Assembly (NCBI RefSeq): GCF_010119225.1
Contig: NZ_WNKF01000015.1
Span: 53,917 to 117,916 of the forward strand
Length of the DNA: 64,000 nucleotides
Direction: 5' to 3'
Origin: Cyclobacterium roseum
Lineage (GTDB): Bacteria > Bacteroidota > Bacteroidia > Cytophagales > Cyclobacteriaceae
Shown piece by piece: positions 35,356 to 44,866 of this stretch. Positions within the stretch are counted from its first letter, which is position 1. Each line of letters begins with the position of its first letter. The translations under genes were made by a program, and so were the position numbers. The notes under the pieces were generated by a model. That model had not been told where the DNA came from and searched no databases. It saw nothing but the letters and a program-made list of their open reading frames with translations.

Positions 35356-36813
35356 ATGGAAAAGGAAATGTTAGATCATCGTCTACACATCAATCGCAGG
35401 CATTTTCTGTCGAAGTTGAGCCTGGGCCTGGGAAGCGCCGCCTTGGGATCCTTGATGATTCCGGATCTATTTCGTGGCAATGAACTTTCAGGAGATGGTG
35501 GCGGGCAACTTGGGATTCCGCATTTTGCTCCCAAGGCGAAGCGCGTCATCTACCTATTTCAGAACGGCGCACCTTCTCAGTTGGAATCCTTTGACTATAA
35601 ACCCAAACTTCGGGAAATGTGGGGAGAGGAGTTACCGGAATCCATTCGTATGGGGCAGCGGTTGACCGGCATGACTTCCAGCCAAAACGCTTTCCCCCTG
35701 GTCGGTTCCTTCAGCGATTTTCAGCAATATGGAGAGGCCAGGGCCTGGATAAGTGATCTCTTTCCCCATACGGCTGGTATCGTAGATGATATCTGTATCA
35801 TCAAATCCATGCATACGGAAGCCATCAATCACGACCCGGCACTCACTTTCTTTCAGACCGGAGCGCAGCAGGGCAATCGACCCAGTATGGGGTCCTGGCT
35901 GAGTTACGGACTGGGTAGCGAAAATAGCAACTTACCGGCATTTACGGTGTTGTTATCGAAAGGTAAAGGCAACGGGCAGGGAGTGTACTCAAAATTATGG
36001 AACAATGGGTTTTTGCCGGCTACCCATCAGGGCGTACAATTCAGCAATGGGGAGGATCCCGTACTTTATTTGAATGACCCGAATGGAATGCGCGCTGCCG
36101 AGAGAAGAAAGATGTTAGACCATTTGGCGGCCTTGAATCAATTATCATTTGAAAAATCGGGGGATCCCGAGATACAGGCTAAAATAGCTCAGTACGAGAT
36201 GGCCTATCGCATGCAGACAGCAGTGCCTGAGGCCACTGACCTCTCCCGGGAGCCGGAGCATGTTTTTGAAATGTACGGAGAGGATAGTCGTAAACCGGGG
36301 ACTTTTGCTGCCAATTGCCTTTTGGCAAGAAAATTATCTGAAAGTGGCGTGCGATTTGTGCAACTGTACCATCAGGGCTGGGACCAGCATGGCAATCTGC
36401 CTTCCGAAATGGCCTTGCAGGCCAAAGATGTGGATCAGCCCTCCGCTGCGCTGGTAAAAGATTTGAAACAGCGGGGCCTGTTGGATGAGACCCTGGTTAT
36501 CTGGGGGGGAGAATTTGGACGGACCAACTATTCTCAGGGAAAGTTGACCAAAGATAATTACGGGCGCGATCATCACCCCAGGTGTTTCAGTATATGGATG
36601 GCAGGTGGAGGCGTTAAGCCGGGTATGGTGTACGGAGCCACGGACGAATTTGGATACAACATTACTGAAAATCCCGTACATGTACATGATTTTCAGGCAA
36701 CCGTTTTGCACCTACTGGGACTGGATCATGAACGGCTGATCTACAGACATCTGGGTAGAAAGTTCCGGCTTACCGATGTTTCCGGATCCGTGGTTCCTGC
36801 GCTTTTAACCTGA
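35356..36813 (+). CDS. DUF1501 family protein with Tat signal
   Basis: 485 residues with a twin-arginine signal ([20 protein letters not shown]). The body follows the DUF1501 alkaline-phosphatase/sulfatase-like fold: [46 protein letters not shown], and [12 protein letters not shown]. It is translated right after the PSD1 gene (TGA, 3 bases, ATG), the usual partner. Export by Tat suggests a bound cofactor or folded export. Function of the pair is unknown; sulfated-glycan use is inferred from context. Confidence 0.93.
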   Translation: MEKEMLDHRLHINRRHFLSKLSLGLGSAALGSLMIPDLFRGNELSGDGGGQLGIPHFAPKAKRVIYLFQNGAPSQLESFDYKPKLREMWGEELPESIRMGQRLTGMTSSQNAFPLVGSFSDFQQYGEARAWISDLFPHTAGIVDDICIIKSMHTEAINHDPALTFFQTGAQQGNRPSMGSWLSYGLGSENSNLPAFTVLLSKGKGNGQGVYSKLWNNGFLPATHQGVQFSNGEDPVLYLNDPNGMRAAERRKMLDHLAALNQLSFEKSGDPEIQAKIAQYEMAYRMQTAVPEATDLSREPEHVFEMYGEDSRKPGTFAANCLLARKLSESGVRFVQLYHQGWDQHGNLPSEMALQAKDVDQPSAALVKDLKQRGLLDETLVIWGGEFGRTNYSQGKLTKDNYGRDHHPRCFSIWMAGGGVKPGMVYGATDEFGYNITENPVHVHDFQATVLHLLGLDHERLIYRHLGRKFRLTDVSGSVVPALLT

Positions 36814-36938
36814 TAAGGATTGGGATATCGAACTTGGTACGATGCGAAAAGGAAGGTTCAAAATTTGGGATTAAAATCAAAAAGATGCATTTTTAAATGC
36901 CATGACCATTTTTAATTTTTAGATAACCAAACCAATAT

Positions 36939-37898
36939 ATGAGAGAATTACAGTTCACCAATGGTGATACCATGCCTGCTTTGGGTTTGGGCACCTGGAA
37001 ATCCAAACCAAATGAAGTTTACGAAGCTGTCCTGCAGGCATTAAAAGTCGGATACCGGCATATTGACTGTGCCCCCATCTATAAAAATGAGCAAGAAATC
37101 GGTAAAGCTCTTTCCAGGGCTTTTGCAGAGGGATGGGTCAGCAGGGAGGAGGTATGGATCACTTCCAAACTATGGAACGACAGTCACCTGCCGGAAGACG
37201 TGCTTCCTGCCATGAAGGCCACATTGGCCGATTTGCAACTAGAATACCTGGATTTATACCTGGTGCATTGGCCGGTGGCGATCAAAAAAGGCGTGGATTT
37301 TCCATCTGCCAAGGAAGATTTCCTGAGTTACGAGGAAGCGCCCCTGTCCGATACCTGGAAGGAAATGGAAACATTGCACCAGAAGGGGCTGACCCGGCAT
37401 ATTGGGGTCTCCAATTTCAATACCAGCAAGCTGGAAGAAATCAGGGAAGTGGCGAGCAAGCAGCCGGAACTAAATCAAGTAGAGTTGCATCCCTACCTTC
37501 CCCAAAACGAGTTGAAAGGGTATTGCGAAGAACATTCCATCCTGATGACAGGATATGGTCCGCTGGGTGCTGCGTACCGGGTAGCGAATAACGAAGTGGA
37601 TTTCCCCCTTTTATTGGAGGATAAAGTTCTTAACCGAATTGGCAGCAAACACGGAGCCACGGCCGCACAAGTAGCGTTAGCCTGGGCGCTGGAGCGAAAT
37701 ACTTCCGTAGTACCAAAATCGGTCCATCCGCAACGAATTCAGGAAAATTTTAATGCTGCCAAATTGCATTTGGATGCGGAGGACATGTCCCTTCTGAATA
37801 AATTGGAGGGCCCTTACCGCTATACTCCCGGGCCTGCCTGGGTGGTCAATGGCAGTCCATATACCTATGCCGACCTCTGGCAAGAATTTATTAATTGA
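36939..37898 (+). CDS. Aldo/keto reductase (first of tandem pair)
   Basis: 319-residue AKR with catalytic tetrad D43, Y48, K77, H110 visible in HIDCAPIYKNE, TSKLWND and LYLVHWPV. NADPH-binding C-terminal motif VVPKSVHPQRIQENF is present. Reduces aldehydes or sugars with NADPH in the cytoplasm. A paralogue of the same length begins 28 bases after the stop, so the pair arose by tandem duplication and is probably co-transcribed. A strong terminator follows the second copy. Confidence 0.93.
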   Translation: MRELQFTNGDTMPALGLGTWKSKPNEVYEAVLQALKVGYRHIDCAPIYKNEQEIGKALSRAFAEGWVSREEVWITSKLWNDSHLPEDVLPAMKATLADLQLEYLDLYLVHWPVAIKKGVDFPSAKEDFLSYEEAPLSDTWKEMETLHQKGLTRHIGVSNFNTSKLEEIREVASKQPELNQVELHPYLPQNELKGYCEEHSILMTGYGPLGAAYRVANNEVDFPLLLEDKVLNRIGSKHGATAAQVALAWALERNTSVVPKSVHPQRIQENFNAAKLHLDAEDMSLLNKLEGPYRYTPGPAWVVNGSPYTYADLWQEFIN

Positions 37899-37925
37899 TT
37901 TACAACTACTTTAATACTACAGAAA

Positions 37926-38885
37926 ATGAAGTTCATTACATTTGAAAATAACGATAAGCTGCCCATGTTGGGTTTGGGGACCTGGAAGTCTGCGCCCGGT
38001 GAAGTATATCAGGCTGTATTATGGGCTTTGGAAGCCGGTTACCGACACATTGACTGTGCAGCCATCTATCAAAATGAAAAGGAAGTAGGGGATGCATTGA
38101 AGAAAGCTTTTGATGATGGATTGGTCAAAAGGGAAGAGGTGTTTGTGACCTCTAAATTATGGAACAATGCCCACGAGAAAGACCAGGTAAAAGTAGGATT
38201 GAATAAAACCCTACAAGACCTGCAGTTGGATTACCTGGACCTTTACCTCATCCATTGGCCGGTATCCCTTAAGTCTCATGTTATGTTTCCTGAAAAAGGC
38301 GAGGATTTTCTAGATTATTCGCAGGTTCCGCTATCAGAAACATGGGCAGCAATGGAATCCCTGAAAGCGGAGGGGAAATTAAAGCACATTGGCGTATCAA
38401 ATTTCAACCAGGGTAAAATTGAGGAATTGCTGGATTCTTGTCAGGTAAAACCCGAGATGAATCAGATCGAATTGCATCCCTACCTTCCTCAGATCGATTT
38501 GGTCAATTATTGCAAAAAAAATGGAATCCATGTGACGGCTTATTCCCCACTGGGATCTGCTGACCGGCCCAAGGCAAGAAAAAAAGAGGATGATCCCATC
38601 TTGCTGGAACATCCCTTGTTTAAAGAAATAGCGGATAAGCATGGCGTATCTACTGCGCAGGTTCTGATTGCCTGGTCTCTGCATCGGGATATTGCCGTGA
38701 TTCCAAAATCGGCAAATAAAGAAAGAATCAAGCAAAATCTGGAAGCGGCGGATATTCGCCTGGATGCTGCGGATATGAAGGCAATCGAAGGGATTTCCGT
38801 TCAGCATCGATACATCGACGGAACCTTCTTTACCGAAGTGCCCGGCAGCCCATTTAGCCAATCTGACCTATGGGATTCTGTTTGA
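37926..38885 (+). CDS. Aldo/keto reductase (second of tandem pair)
   Basis: 319 residues, colinear with the preceding reductase and with the same tetrad positions D43, Y48, K77 and H110 (HIDCAAIYQNE, TSKLWNN, LYLIHWPV). Cofactor motif VIPKSANKERIKQNL. The middle loop differs between the copies (SADRPKARKKEDD here against AAYRVANNEVDF), which suggests different substrates. Likely NADPH-dependent and cytoplasmic. Ends just before a 13-bp terminator stem. Confidence 0.93.
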   Translation: MKFITFENNDKLPMLGLGTWKSAPGEVYQAVLWALEAGYRHIDCAAIYQNEKEVGDALKKAFDDGLVKREEVFVTSKLWNNAHEKDQVKVGLNKTLQDLQLDYLDLYLIHWPVSLKSHVMFPEKGEDFLDYSQVPLSETWAAMESLKAEGKLKHIGVSNFNQGKIEELLDSCQVKPEMNQIELHPYLPQIDLVNYCKKNGIHVTAYSPLGSADRPKARKKEDDPILLEHPLFKEIADKHGVSTAQVLIAWSLHRDIAVIPKSANKERIKQNLEAADIRLDAADMKAIEGISVQHRYIDGTFFTEVPGSPFSQSDLWDSV

Positions 38886-38890
38886 GCATA

Positions 38891-38927
38891 ATAAACCAGC
38901 CCTATTTTTTAAACAGGGCTGGTTTAT
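38891..38927 (+). terminator. Intrinsic terminator of the aldo/keto reductase pair
   Basis: Perfect 13-bp stem ataaaccagccct / agggctggtttat with an 11-base loop, directly after the stop. Confidence 0.9.
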
Positions 38928-38982
38928 CTTATTACCGGATTGTTTTTTAAGTTTATCAAGTGAATTTATTTTTTTATTGTGA

Positions 38983-38990
38983 TACATTTG
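38983..38990 (+). promoter_or_regulatory. Candidate -7 box for the response regulator gene
   Basis: TACATTTG matches TAnnTTTG and lies 86 bases before the ATG at 39077. The -33 region is T-rich without a clear TTTG at the standard spacing. Confidence 0.35.
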
Positions 38991-39076
38991 TAATGGAAAT
39001 ATGTAAGAAATTTCTTTTTCGATGTAAATTGAGAGAGTTTGATTGTCAGAATAATTCATTGCAGTAAGATCCGATT

Positions 39077-39505
39077 ATGAAGTCAGTACACGTTTTATTG
39101 GTAGAAGATAACGAAGGTGATGTTTTCCTAACGACAGAGGCATTGGAGGATAGTAAATTCGTGGGAGAGATCAGTATTGCCCGGGATGGACAGGAAGCCT
39201 TGGATTATGTTTTTAAAACCAATGGCTTTGAGGACAGAAATACGCCGGACCTAATCCTTTTAGATGTTAACCTTCCGAAGAAAAGTGGTCACGAGGTTCT
39301 TGAGGAACTAAAGGCCCACCCAATCCATAAGCGAATCCCGGTAATTATGCTGACCACCTCCTCTTCCAGACGGGACATTGATAGGTGTTATGAAAATCAT
39401 GCCAACTGTTATATAACCAAACCAGTCGAAGTAAACGATTTTTTGGAGGCCATATCCTCGATTGAGCAATTTTGGATGAATATTGCCAGTTTGCCTTGCG
39501 GATAA
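39077..39505 (+). CDS. Single-domain response regulator (Rcp1-like receiver)
   Basis: 142 residues forming only a receiver domain: acidic pair in VLLVEDNEGDVF, phosphoacceptor D63 in LILLDVNLP, Thr in IMLTTSSSRRD and Lys in YITKPVE. The DNEGDVFLTTEAL start and the extended FKTNG loop are typical of Rcp1-type regulators that act with phytochrome-like or orphan histidine kinases by protein contact. No kinase gene is adjacent. Confidence 0.93.
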   Translation: MKSVHVLLVEDNEGDVFLTTEALEDSKFVGEISIARDGQEALDYVFKTNGFEDRNTPDLILLDVNLPKKSGHEVLEELKAHPIHKRIPVIMLTTSSSRRDIDRCYENHANCYITKPVEVNDFLEAISSIEQFWMNIASLPCG

Positions 39506-39593
39506 TTTTCCTGTAGAGCTGAAAGGGGAAATTTGGTTTTGTTAAGTCAGCGAAGATTACTAAATTTTGAGATCAAATTTTTCTCAATAAATC

Positions 39594-41063
39594 ATGACCC
39601 ATTTCCTAACCGGTAACGTAATTTATTCATTTCTACTTGTATTAGCTGGTATATCCGTTTCATGTACCGGTAACTCCGTAAAAGAAAGTGGCCATTCTAA
39701 AAATGAATTACCCAATATTGTACTGATCTTTACGGATGACCAGGGGTATGGGGACTTGGGGGTTTTCGGCGCTCAGGGGTATCAAACTCCCCACTTAGAT
39801 CAAATGGCCCGGGAGGGAACTCAATTTACCAATTTTCATGTCGCAAATGCCGTTTGCTCTGCTTCAAGGGCTTCTATCCTGACCGGTTGTTATTCCAATC
39901 GATTGGGGATTTTCGGAGCACTTTCCCACCAGAGCGAACATGGCCTGAACCCGAACGAAGAAACGATAGCCGAAATAGTCAAACCGCTGGGGTATGCCAC
40001 CGCCCTTTTCGGAAAGTGGCACCTTGGACATAAGGATCCTTTTTTGCCCACCCGGCAAGGTTTTGATGAATTTTTCGGCCTGCCCTATTCGAATGATATG
40101 TGGCCGTACCATCCGGAAAGACCTGATTTTTATCCCCCCCTTCCCTTGTACGAAAACGTAACGATCATCGACACCCTGGAGGATCAGAGCCTGTTGACCA
40201 CCTGGTATACAGAAAAGGCGGTGGATTTTATCGAGCGAAAAAAGGAGCAGCCCTTTTTTCTTTACCTGGCTCACAGCATGCCCCATGTACCGTTGTTTGT
40301 ATCCGATAAATTCAAGGGTAAATCGGAGAATGGATTGTATGGAGATGTTATCATGGAAATAGACTGGTCGGTAGGGGAGGTAATCAAGGCCCTTAGGCAA
40401 AACGGATTGGAGGAAAACACCCTGGTCATTTTTACTTCGGATAATGGTCCCTGGCTTTCCTACGGCACCCACGCTGGCAGCACAGGGGGCTTGAAGGAAG
40501 GAAAGGGGACTTCCTGGGAAGGAGGGATACGGGTACCTACCCTTATGAAATGGCCCGGAAAAATACCTGCCGGCAAGGTGCAGGATCAGGCAGCCATGAG
40601 CATCGATTTATTGCCCAGTATTGCCCATGTTACCGGAGCGACCCTTCCCGAAAAACCCATTGACGGAAAAAATATCTGGCCCCTTATCGTTCAGGAAGAA
40701 GGAGCTAAATCGCCTCAGGAAGCTTATTATATCTATTACAACCGAAACGAGCTGCAGGCAATGATCATGGGTAAATGGAAGCTTGTTTTTCCGCACCGTT
40801 ACCGATCCCTCCCCGAAGGAAGTACGCTTCCTTCCGATGGTAGTCCCATAGCTTATGAGATGCTATCGTTGGAGGAAATGGCATTATATGATCTGTCTGA
40901 GGACAGAGAAGAACGAAACAATGTACGGGAGCAATATCCGGATGTGGTGAAGGAAATGATGGCGTTGGGGGATCTTGCCCGGGAGGACATGGGAGATGCC
41001 CTACAGGGTATGCCCGGGAAAAACCTTCGGTCAGCGGGAGAACTATCCGAAAAAGGTGACTAA
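39594..41063 (+). CDS. Sulfatase (arylsulfatase family S1), lipoprotein
   Basis: 489 residues. Hydrophobic N terminus with a possible lipobox cysteine C24 (SVSC, not ideal at -3). Sulfatase signs: metal Asp pair in IVLIFTDDQGYGDLG, the maturation motif with C88 in CSASRASILTG (CxAxR form of the formylglycine motif), GKWHLGH, and VIFTSDNGPW. After conversion of C88 to formylglycine it would hydrolyse sulfate esters on glycans. No maturation enzyme gene is in the window. It is a single-gene unit followed by glutamate dehydrogenase. Confidence 0.93.
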   Translation: MTHFLTGNVIYSFLLVLAGISVSCTGNSVKESGHSKNELPNIVLIFTDDQGYGDLGVFGAQGYQTPHLDQMAREGTQFTNFHVANAVCSASRASILTGCYSNRLGIFGALSHQSEHGLNPNEETIAEIVKPLGYATALFGKWHLGHKDPFLPTRQGFDEFFGLPYSNDMWPYHPERPDFYPPLPLYENVTIIDTLEDQSLLTTWYTEKAVDFIERKKEQPFFLYLAHSMPHVPLFVSDKFKGKSENGLYGDVIMEIDWSVGEVIKALRQNGLEENTLVIFTSDNGPWLSYGTHAGSTGGLKEGKGTSWEGGIRVPTLMKWPGKIPAGKVQDQAAMSIDLLPSIAHVTGATLPEKPIDGKNIWPLIVQEEGAKSPQEAYYIYYNRNELQAMIMGKWKLVFPHRYRSLPEGSTLPSDGSPIAYEMLSLEEMALYDLSEDREERNNVREQYPDVVKEMMALGDLAREDMGDALQGMPGKNLRSAGELSEKGD

Positions 41064-41147
41064 TCTAATCTGAAAGGTTGGTTTCAGCATTTTAGGCATA
41101 CCCCTTGCTACTAGTTATATTTTTAAGAACGTAAACCAAGAAGATGT

Positions 41148-42566
41148 ATGAAAAATATGGAAGAGTACAGTTTGTTTGATGATGTATCCAAGGTGGTGGA
41201 TCATGCCGCCAGTCACATGGACATCCATCCCGGACTTTTAGATCAGATCAAGCAGTGTAATAGCGTTTACAAATTTAATTTTCCACTCAGAAATGGGGAC
41301 GGTACCTATCAGGTAATTGAAGGTTTCCGGGTACAACATTCCCACCACAAATTACCCGTAAAAGGAGGGATCCGTTTTAGTAGTTTTGTGAATGAAGAGG
41401 AAGTGAAAGGCCTGGCTGCATTGATGACCTACAAATGCGCCTTGGTAAACATTCCCTATGGAGGGGCAAAGGGAGGTGTCACCATTGATCCTACCAAATA
41501 CAATACCGACCAACTGGAAAAGATTACCCGTAGGTATACCTCCGAATTGATCAAAAAGAAATTTATCGGTCCGGCCATTGATGTTCCTGCTCCTGATTAT
41601 GGTACAGGAAGTAGGGAAATGGCCTGGATTGTGGATACGTTTGAAGCCTTTAATCCCGATGCGATAAACGCAAAAGGCTGCGTCACCGGCAAACCATTAT
41701 CTCAACATGGAATTGAAGGCCGAACCGAAGCCACGGGTATGGGCGTATTTATCGGAATACGCGAGGCCGTAAGTATTAAAGAGGACATGGATGCCCTGGG
41801 CTTGACGGTTGGTCTGGCCGGAAAGAAAATTATTGTTCAGGGCTTGGGGAATGTAGGCTATTATTCGGCAAAATTTTTAGAAGAGGCAGGAGCCAAAATC
41901 ATAGGAATCGCCGAATACAATGGCGGCATCTGGAATGAAGAGGGAATTGATATTGAAGATATAAAAAGGTATCAGGTAGCCAACAAGGGATTTAAAGGGT
42001 ACAGTAAGGGTACCTTTATGGAAGATACCATGTCGCTGTTGACTTACCCCTGTGACATCCTGATACCTGCTGCTCTGGAAAACCAGATTACACTAGAAAA
42101 TGCCAATCAGATACAGGCAAAGATTATTGGCGAAGCAGCCAACGGGCCTGTGACGCAGGATGCTGATGTTATCCTTTTGGAAAAAGGAATCATGATCATT
42201 CCGGATATGTACCTGAATGCAGGAGGGGTAACGGTTTCGTATTTTGAATGGCTTAAGAATCTGTCCCGAGTATCTTTCGGAAAATTGGAAAAAAGATACG
42301 ATATGAAAAAGTATGACCTACTTTTGGAAAGTATCGAGAAAGCTACGGGAGATACCTTCAGCGAATCCCAAAAAGAAATAATCGTCCGGGGAGCTAGTGA
42401 GCGAGACCTGGTCAATTCAGGTCTGGAAGAAACAATGGTCACTGCTTACCACCACATGAATGGGGTGCGTAAAGAAAAGCAAATCAAGGATCTGAGAACT
42501 GCGGGCTTTATTGTTGCGCTGGAACGAATCGCGATCTCTTATATGGATTTGGGAATATTCCCCTAA
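41148..42566 (+). CDS. Glu/Leu/Phe/Val dehydrogenase (glutamate dehydrogenase-like)
   Basis: 472 residues. N-terminal ELFV dimerisation domain with PVKGGIRF and the catalytic-lysine region LMTYKCALVNIPYGGAKGG, then APDYGTGSREMAWI, and the Rossmann domain with KIIVQGLGNVGYYSAKFL. GEAANGPVTQDAD follows the NAD-fold pattern. It interconverts glutamate (or branched amino acids) and the 2-oxo acid with ammonia. Either M1 (41148) or M4 (41157) could start. A FAD oxidase gene remnant begins 14 bases after its stop. Confidence 0.94.
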   Translation: MKNMEEYSLFDDVSKVVDHAASHMDIHPGLLDQIKQCNSVYKFNFPLRNGDGTYQVIEGFRVQHSHHKLPVKGGIRFSSFVNEEEVKGLAALMTYKCALVNIPYGGAKGGVTIDPTKYNTDQLEKITRRYTSELIKKKFIGPAIDVPAPDYGTGSREMAWIVDTFEAFNPDAINAKGCVTGKPLSQHGIEGRTEATGMGVFIGIREAVSIKEDMDALGLTVGLAGKKIIVQGLGNVGYYSAKFLEEAGAKIIGIAEYNGGIWNEEGIDIEDIKRYQVANKGFKGYSKGTFMEDTMSLLTYPCDILIPAALENQITLENANQIQAKIIGEAANGPVTQDADVILLEKGIMIIPDMYLNAGGVTVSYFEWLKNLSRVSFGKLEKRYDMKKYDLLLESIEKATGDTFSESQKEIIVRGASERDLVNSGLEETMVTAYHHMNGVRKEKQIKDLRTAGFIVALERIAISYMDLGIFP

Positions 42567-42579
42567 AACATGCCCGAAA

Positions 42580-42639
42580 ATGAAGAAACGGCAGTTTTTA
42601 AAAAAGTCCTCTATAGTAATTGGAACCAACCTTATGTAA
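42580..42639 (+). other. Tat-type leader remnant cut off by an in-frame TAA
   Basis: The ATG at 42580 opens MKKRQFLKKSSIVIGTNLM, a Tat-like n-region and start of a hydrophobic core, then TAA at 42637-42639. After one more codon the same frame continues as PMVGCEPG, which looks like the signal end and lipobox cysteine of the downstream oxidase. So the leader and the oxidase are one gene split by a nonsense codon. Confidence 0.7.
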
Positions 42640-42642
42640 CCC

Positions 42643-43935
42643 ATGGTGGGCTGTGAACCAGGAAATAAAGTACAATCGGGACCGGAAAGGGTGAACTGGG
42701 CAGGAAATCTTCGGTACAGTACCCGAAACCTGAATGTACCTGCGGATAGAAATTCACTCCGGCTAGTCATCAAAAATACAGCGCATGTGAAGGCTTTGGG
42801 AACCACCCATTCCTTTAACAGCATTGCCGATAGTACTCATCATCAGGTCTCTCTGAAGGAGTTGGATCCGGATATCCAGCTGGATACGGCACAGCGAACG
42901 GTCAGGGTTAGCGGTGGCGTTCAATATGGGGTGTTAGCGCGCAAACTTCACGAGCAGGGGTTTGCCTTACACAATTTAGCCTCCCTTCCTCATATTTCGG
43001 TAGCAGGTGCTTGCGCAACGGCTACCCACGGGTCGGGTGATAACAATGGAAACCTGGCTACCGCCGTTACTGCTATGGAAATGATGAAAGCAGACGGAGA
43101 AATCCTGGTCCTCAGCGAAGTCCAAAATCCGGAAGTATTTCAGGCTGCTGTCGTACATTTAGGAGCTTTGGGGATCGTAACGAGGATTACCCTGAGCATA
43201 CAGCCCACCTTCGAGGTGAGGCAGTATGTGTATGAAAACCTGTCGCTGGAGCAATTAGGCTCAAATTTCGATTCGGTCTTTTCTTCGGGCTACAGTGTGA
43301 GCCTGTTTACCGATTGGCAGTCAAAACGATTTAATCAACTGTGGATTAAACGACGAGATACAGAAGAGATGCCAGCGGAGATTTTTGGGGCAAGTGCGGC
43401 GACTACGCATTTGCACCCAATCAAGGAAATTTCAGCGGTGAATTGTACGGAGCAAATGGGCATCCCCGGTCCCTGGCACGAACGCCTTCCCCACTTTAAA
43501 ATGGACTTTACACCCAGCAGTGGAGAAGAACTCCAATCAGAATACTTTGTTCCAAGGGAACATGCAATAGAGGCCCTTGCCGCCATTTTTTCGTTGGGAG
43601 GAGCCATTTTTCCCCATTTGTTGATTTCGGAAATTCGCTCCATCCGGAAGGACTCCTTATGGCTAAGTCCTGCCTATGATCGGGAAAGTATTGCCATCCA
43701 CTTTACCTGGAAGCGGGATTGGGAAAACGTGCAGAAATTGCTTCCTTTAATTGAAAACAAGTTAAGGCCTTTTGGTGTGAGACCTCACTGGGGAAAACTG
43801 TTTACCCTTGAGCCGGCCTACCTTCAGGCTCAGTACGAACACCTGGAAGATTTTACGGATCTTATGAAAAAAATGGATCCCGTGGAGAAATTTGTCAATG
43901 ATTTTCTGAAAGAAAATTTGCTGAATAAAGGATAA
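42643..43935 (+). CDS. FAD-binding oxidoreductase, alditol/xylitol oxidase-like (leader disrupted)
   Basis: 430 residues from the ATG at 42643. VAO-family flavoprotein: NWAGNLRYSTRNLNVP, ALGTTHSFNSIAD with the His that binds FAD covalently in alditol oxidase, and GACATATHGSGDNNGNLAT. The C-terminal HPHWGKLFTLEP-type segment (VRPHWGKLF) is typical of alditol and L-gulono-lactone oxidases. It should oxidise sugar alcohols with O2. Starting here it begins MVGC, with no export signal, because the Tat leader lies before an in-frame stop. The catalytic part is intact, so a cytoplasmic product is possible. Confidence 0.85.
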   Translation: MVGCEPGNKVQSGPERVNWAGNLRYSTRNLNVPADRNSLRLVIKNTAHVKALGTTHSFNSIADSTHHQVSLKELDPDIQLDTAQRTVRVSGGVQYGVLARKLHEQGFALHNLASLPHISVAGACATATHGSGDNNGNLATAVTAMEMMKADGEILVLSEVQNPEVFQAAVVHLGALGIVTRITLSIQPTFEVRQYVYENLSLEQLGSNFDSVFSSGYSVSLFTDWQSKRFNQLWIKRRDTEEMPAEIFGASAATTHLHPIKEISAVNCTEQMGIPGPWHERLPHFKMDFTPSSGEELQSEYFVPREHAIEALAAIFSLGGAIFPHLLISEIRSIRKDSLWLSPAYDRESIAIHFTWKRDWENVQKLLPLIENKLRPFGVRPHWGKLFTLEPAYLQAQYEHLEDFTDLMKKMDPVEKFVNDFLKENLLNKG

Positions 43936-43937
43936 AA

Positions 43938-43968
43938 AAAGGGCTTTCCGATAATCAAAAAGCCCTTT
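43938..43968. terminator. Bidirectional intrinsic terminator
   Basis: Stem aaagggcttt / aaagcccttt between converging genes, A-run before and T-run after, usable on both strands. Confidence 0.85.
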
Positions 43969-43973
43969 CTCTG

Positions 43974-44843
43974 TTATTCTGAAGTCTTAAGAAGTTCCAA
44001 GACTTCTTCCAATTTTGCGGGATCGTCTTTGTAAGGGGATAGATCAAAAATGGCAACTTTTCTAAAGTCAATGGGGTGACTTTCGCTTTGAAGAGAAATA
44101 AAGCCCTCAGAAATCAATTGTCCGTCCTTTTTGATATTGGGGTTGTGGTTACTTACATTTCCTCCCCCCATCTGCGGTTGGTGATAGCTGAGGACTGTAT
44201 CCCCCTCAACAATGTGATGAATGATAGAGTCACCCAAAACCAGAAAATCAGCCGTAACCCATTGCTCTCCGTGATAGGTTTCGGATGAAGAACTGGTACA
44301 ATGAGGAGTAAATAGTTCTCCATCCATTACCACATTGGTGCCAGGGGTACACAGGTTACTGGTGGTTCGTGGATTTTCACCGTCTCCGCCCAGCAACTGA
44401 CCTTCAATGGAAATCGGGAAATCCTGGTCTCTCGTCATGGATTCCGGATCCTGTCCGTGAAGCATCACGCCTGAATTCCGAAGCGCCCATCCTTCCCCTT
44501 CCGGCGCCTGTTCCCCTACAAAGCGGTATTCTACCCGGTATAGGTAATATGAAAAGGATTCGTCGTAAAAGATATGCCCGTATTGCCGGTCAAAAGCTTC
44601 GTACCCGTCGTAGCGAACCTTTAGTAAACCGTCCTCTACCCGGAATGTATTTTCATAGTTTTCGTCCAGTTCGTGCTTGGAAATTTTGATCCGCCAGTTT
44701 TCAAGATCTTCCCCATTAAAAAGCGAGCGCCATTCGGATTTTACATCTATGGTTTCTGTTTCGGTACTTTTGGAACAAGCTATCAGCGTCATACAGGCTA
44801 ATAGAAGTGTAAATACGTGGGTAGGATAGAATTTCTTCATCAT
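43974..44843 (-). CDS. DUF1080 (3-keto-disaccharide hydrolase-like) lipoprotein
   Basis: 289 residues with a lipoprotein signal (FTLLLACMTLIAC). The DUF1080 jelly-roll is seen in WRSLFNGEDLENWRIKI, GLLKVRYDGYEAFDRQYGHI, GWALRNSGVMLHGQDPESM and the final EGFISLQSESHPIDFRKVAI. The family binds or hydrolyses glycans; 3-keto-glycoside hydrolysis has been shown for some members. Nearby Gfo/Idh/MocA oxidoreductase could make 3-keto sugars, which fits a common pathway. Co-oriented with the next minus-strand gene. Confidence 0.92.
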   Translation of the reverse strand: MMKKFYPTHVFTLLLACMTLIACSKSTETETIDVKSEWRSLFNGEDLENWRIKISKHELDENYENTFRVEDGLLKVRYDGYEAFDRQYGHIFYDESFSYYLYRVEYRFVGEQAPEGEGWALRNSGVMLHGQDPESMTRDQDFPISIEGQLLGGDGENPRTTSNLCTPGTNVVMDGELFTPHCTSSSSETYHGEQWVTADFLVLGDSIIHHIVEGDTVLSYHQPQMGGGNVSNHNPNIKKDGQLISEGFISLQSESHPIDFRKVAIFDLSPYKDDPAKLEEVLELLKTSE

Positions 44844-44866
44844 TTTTTTCTAAAATAAGGCTTTTA

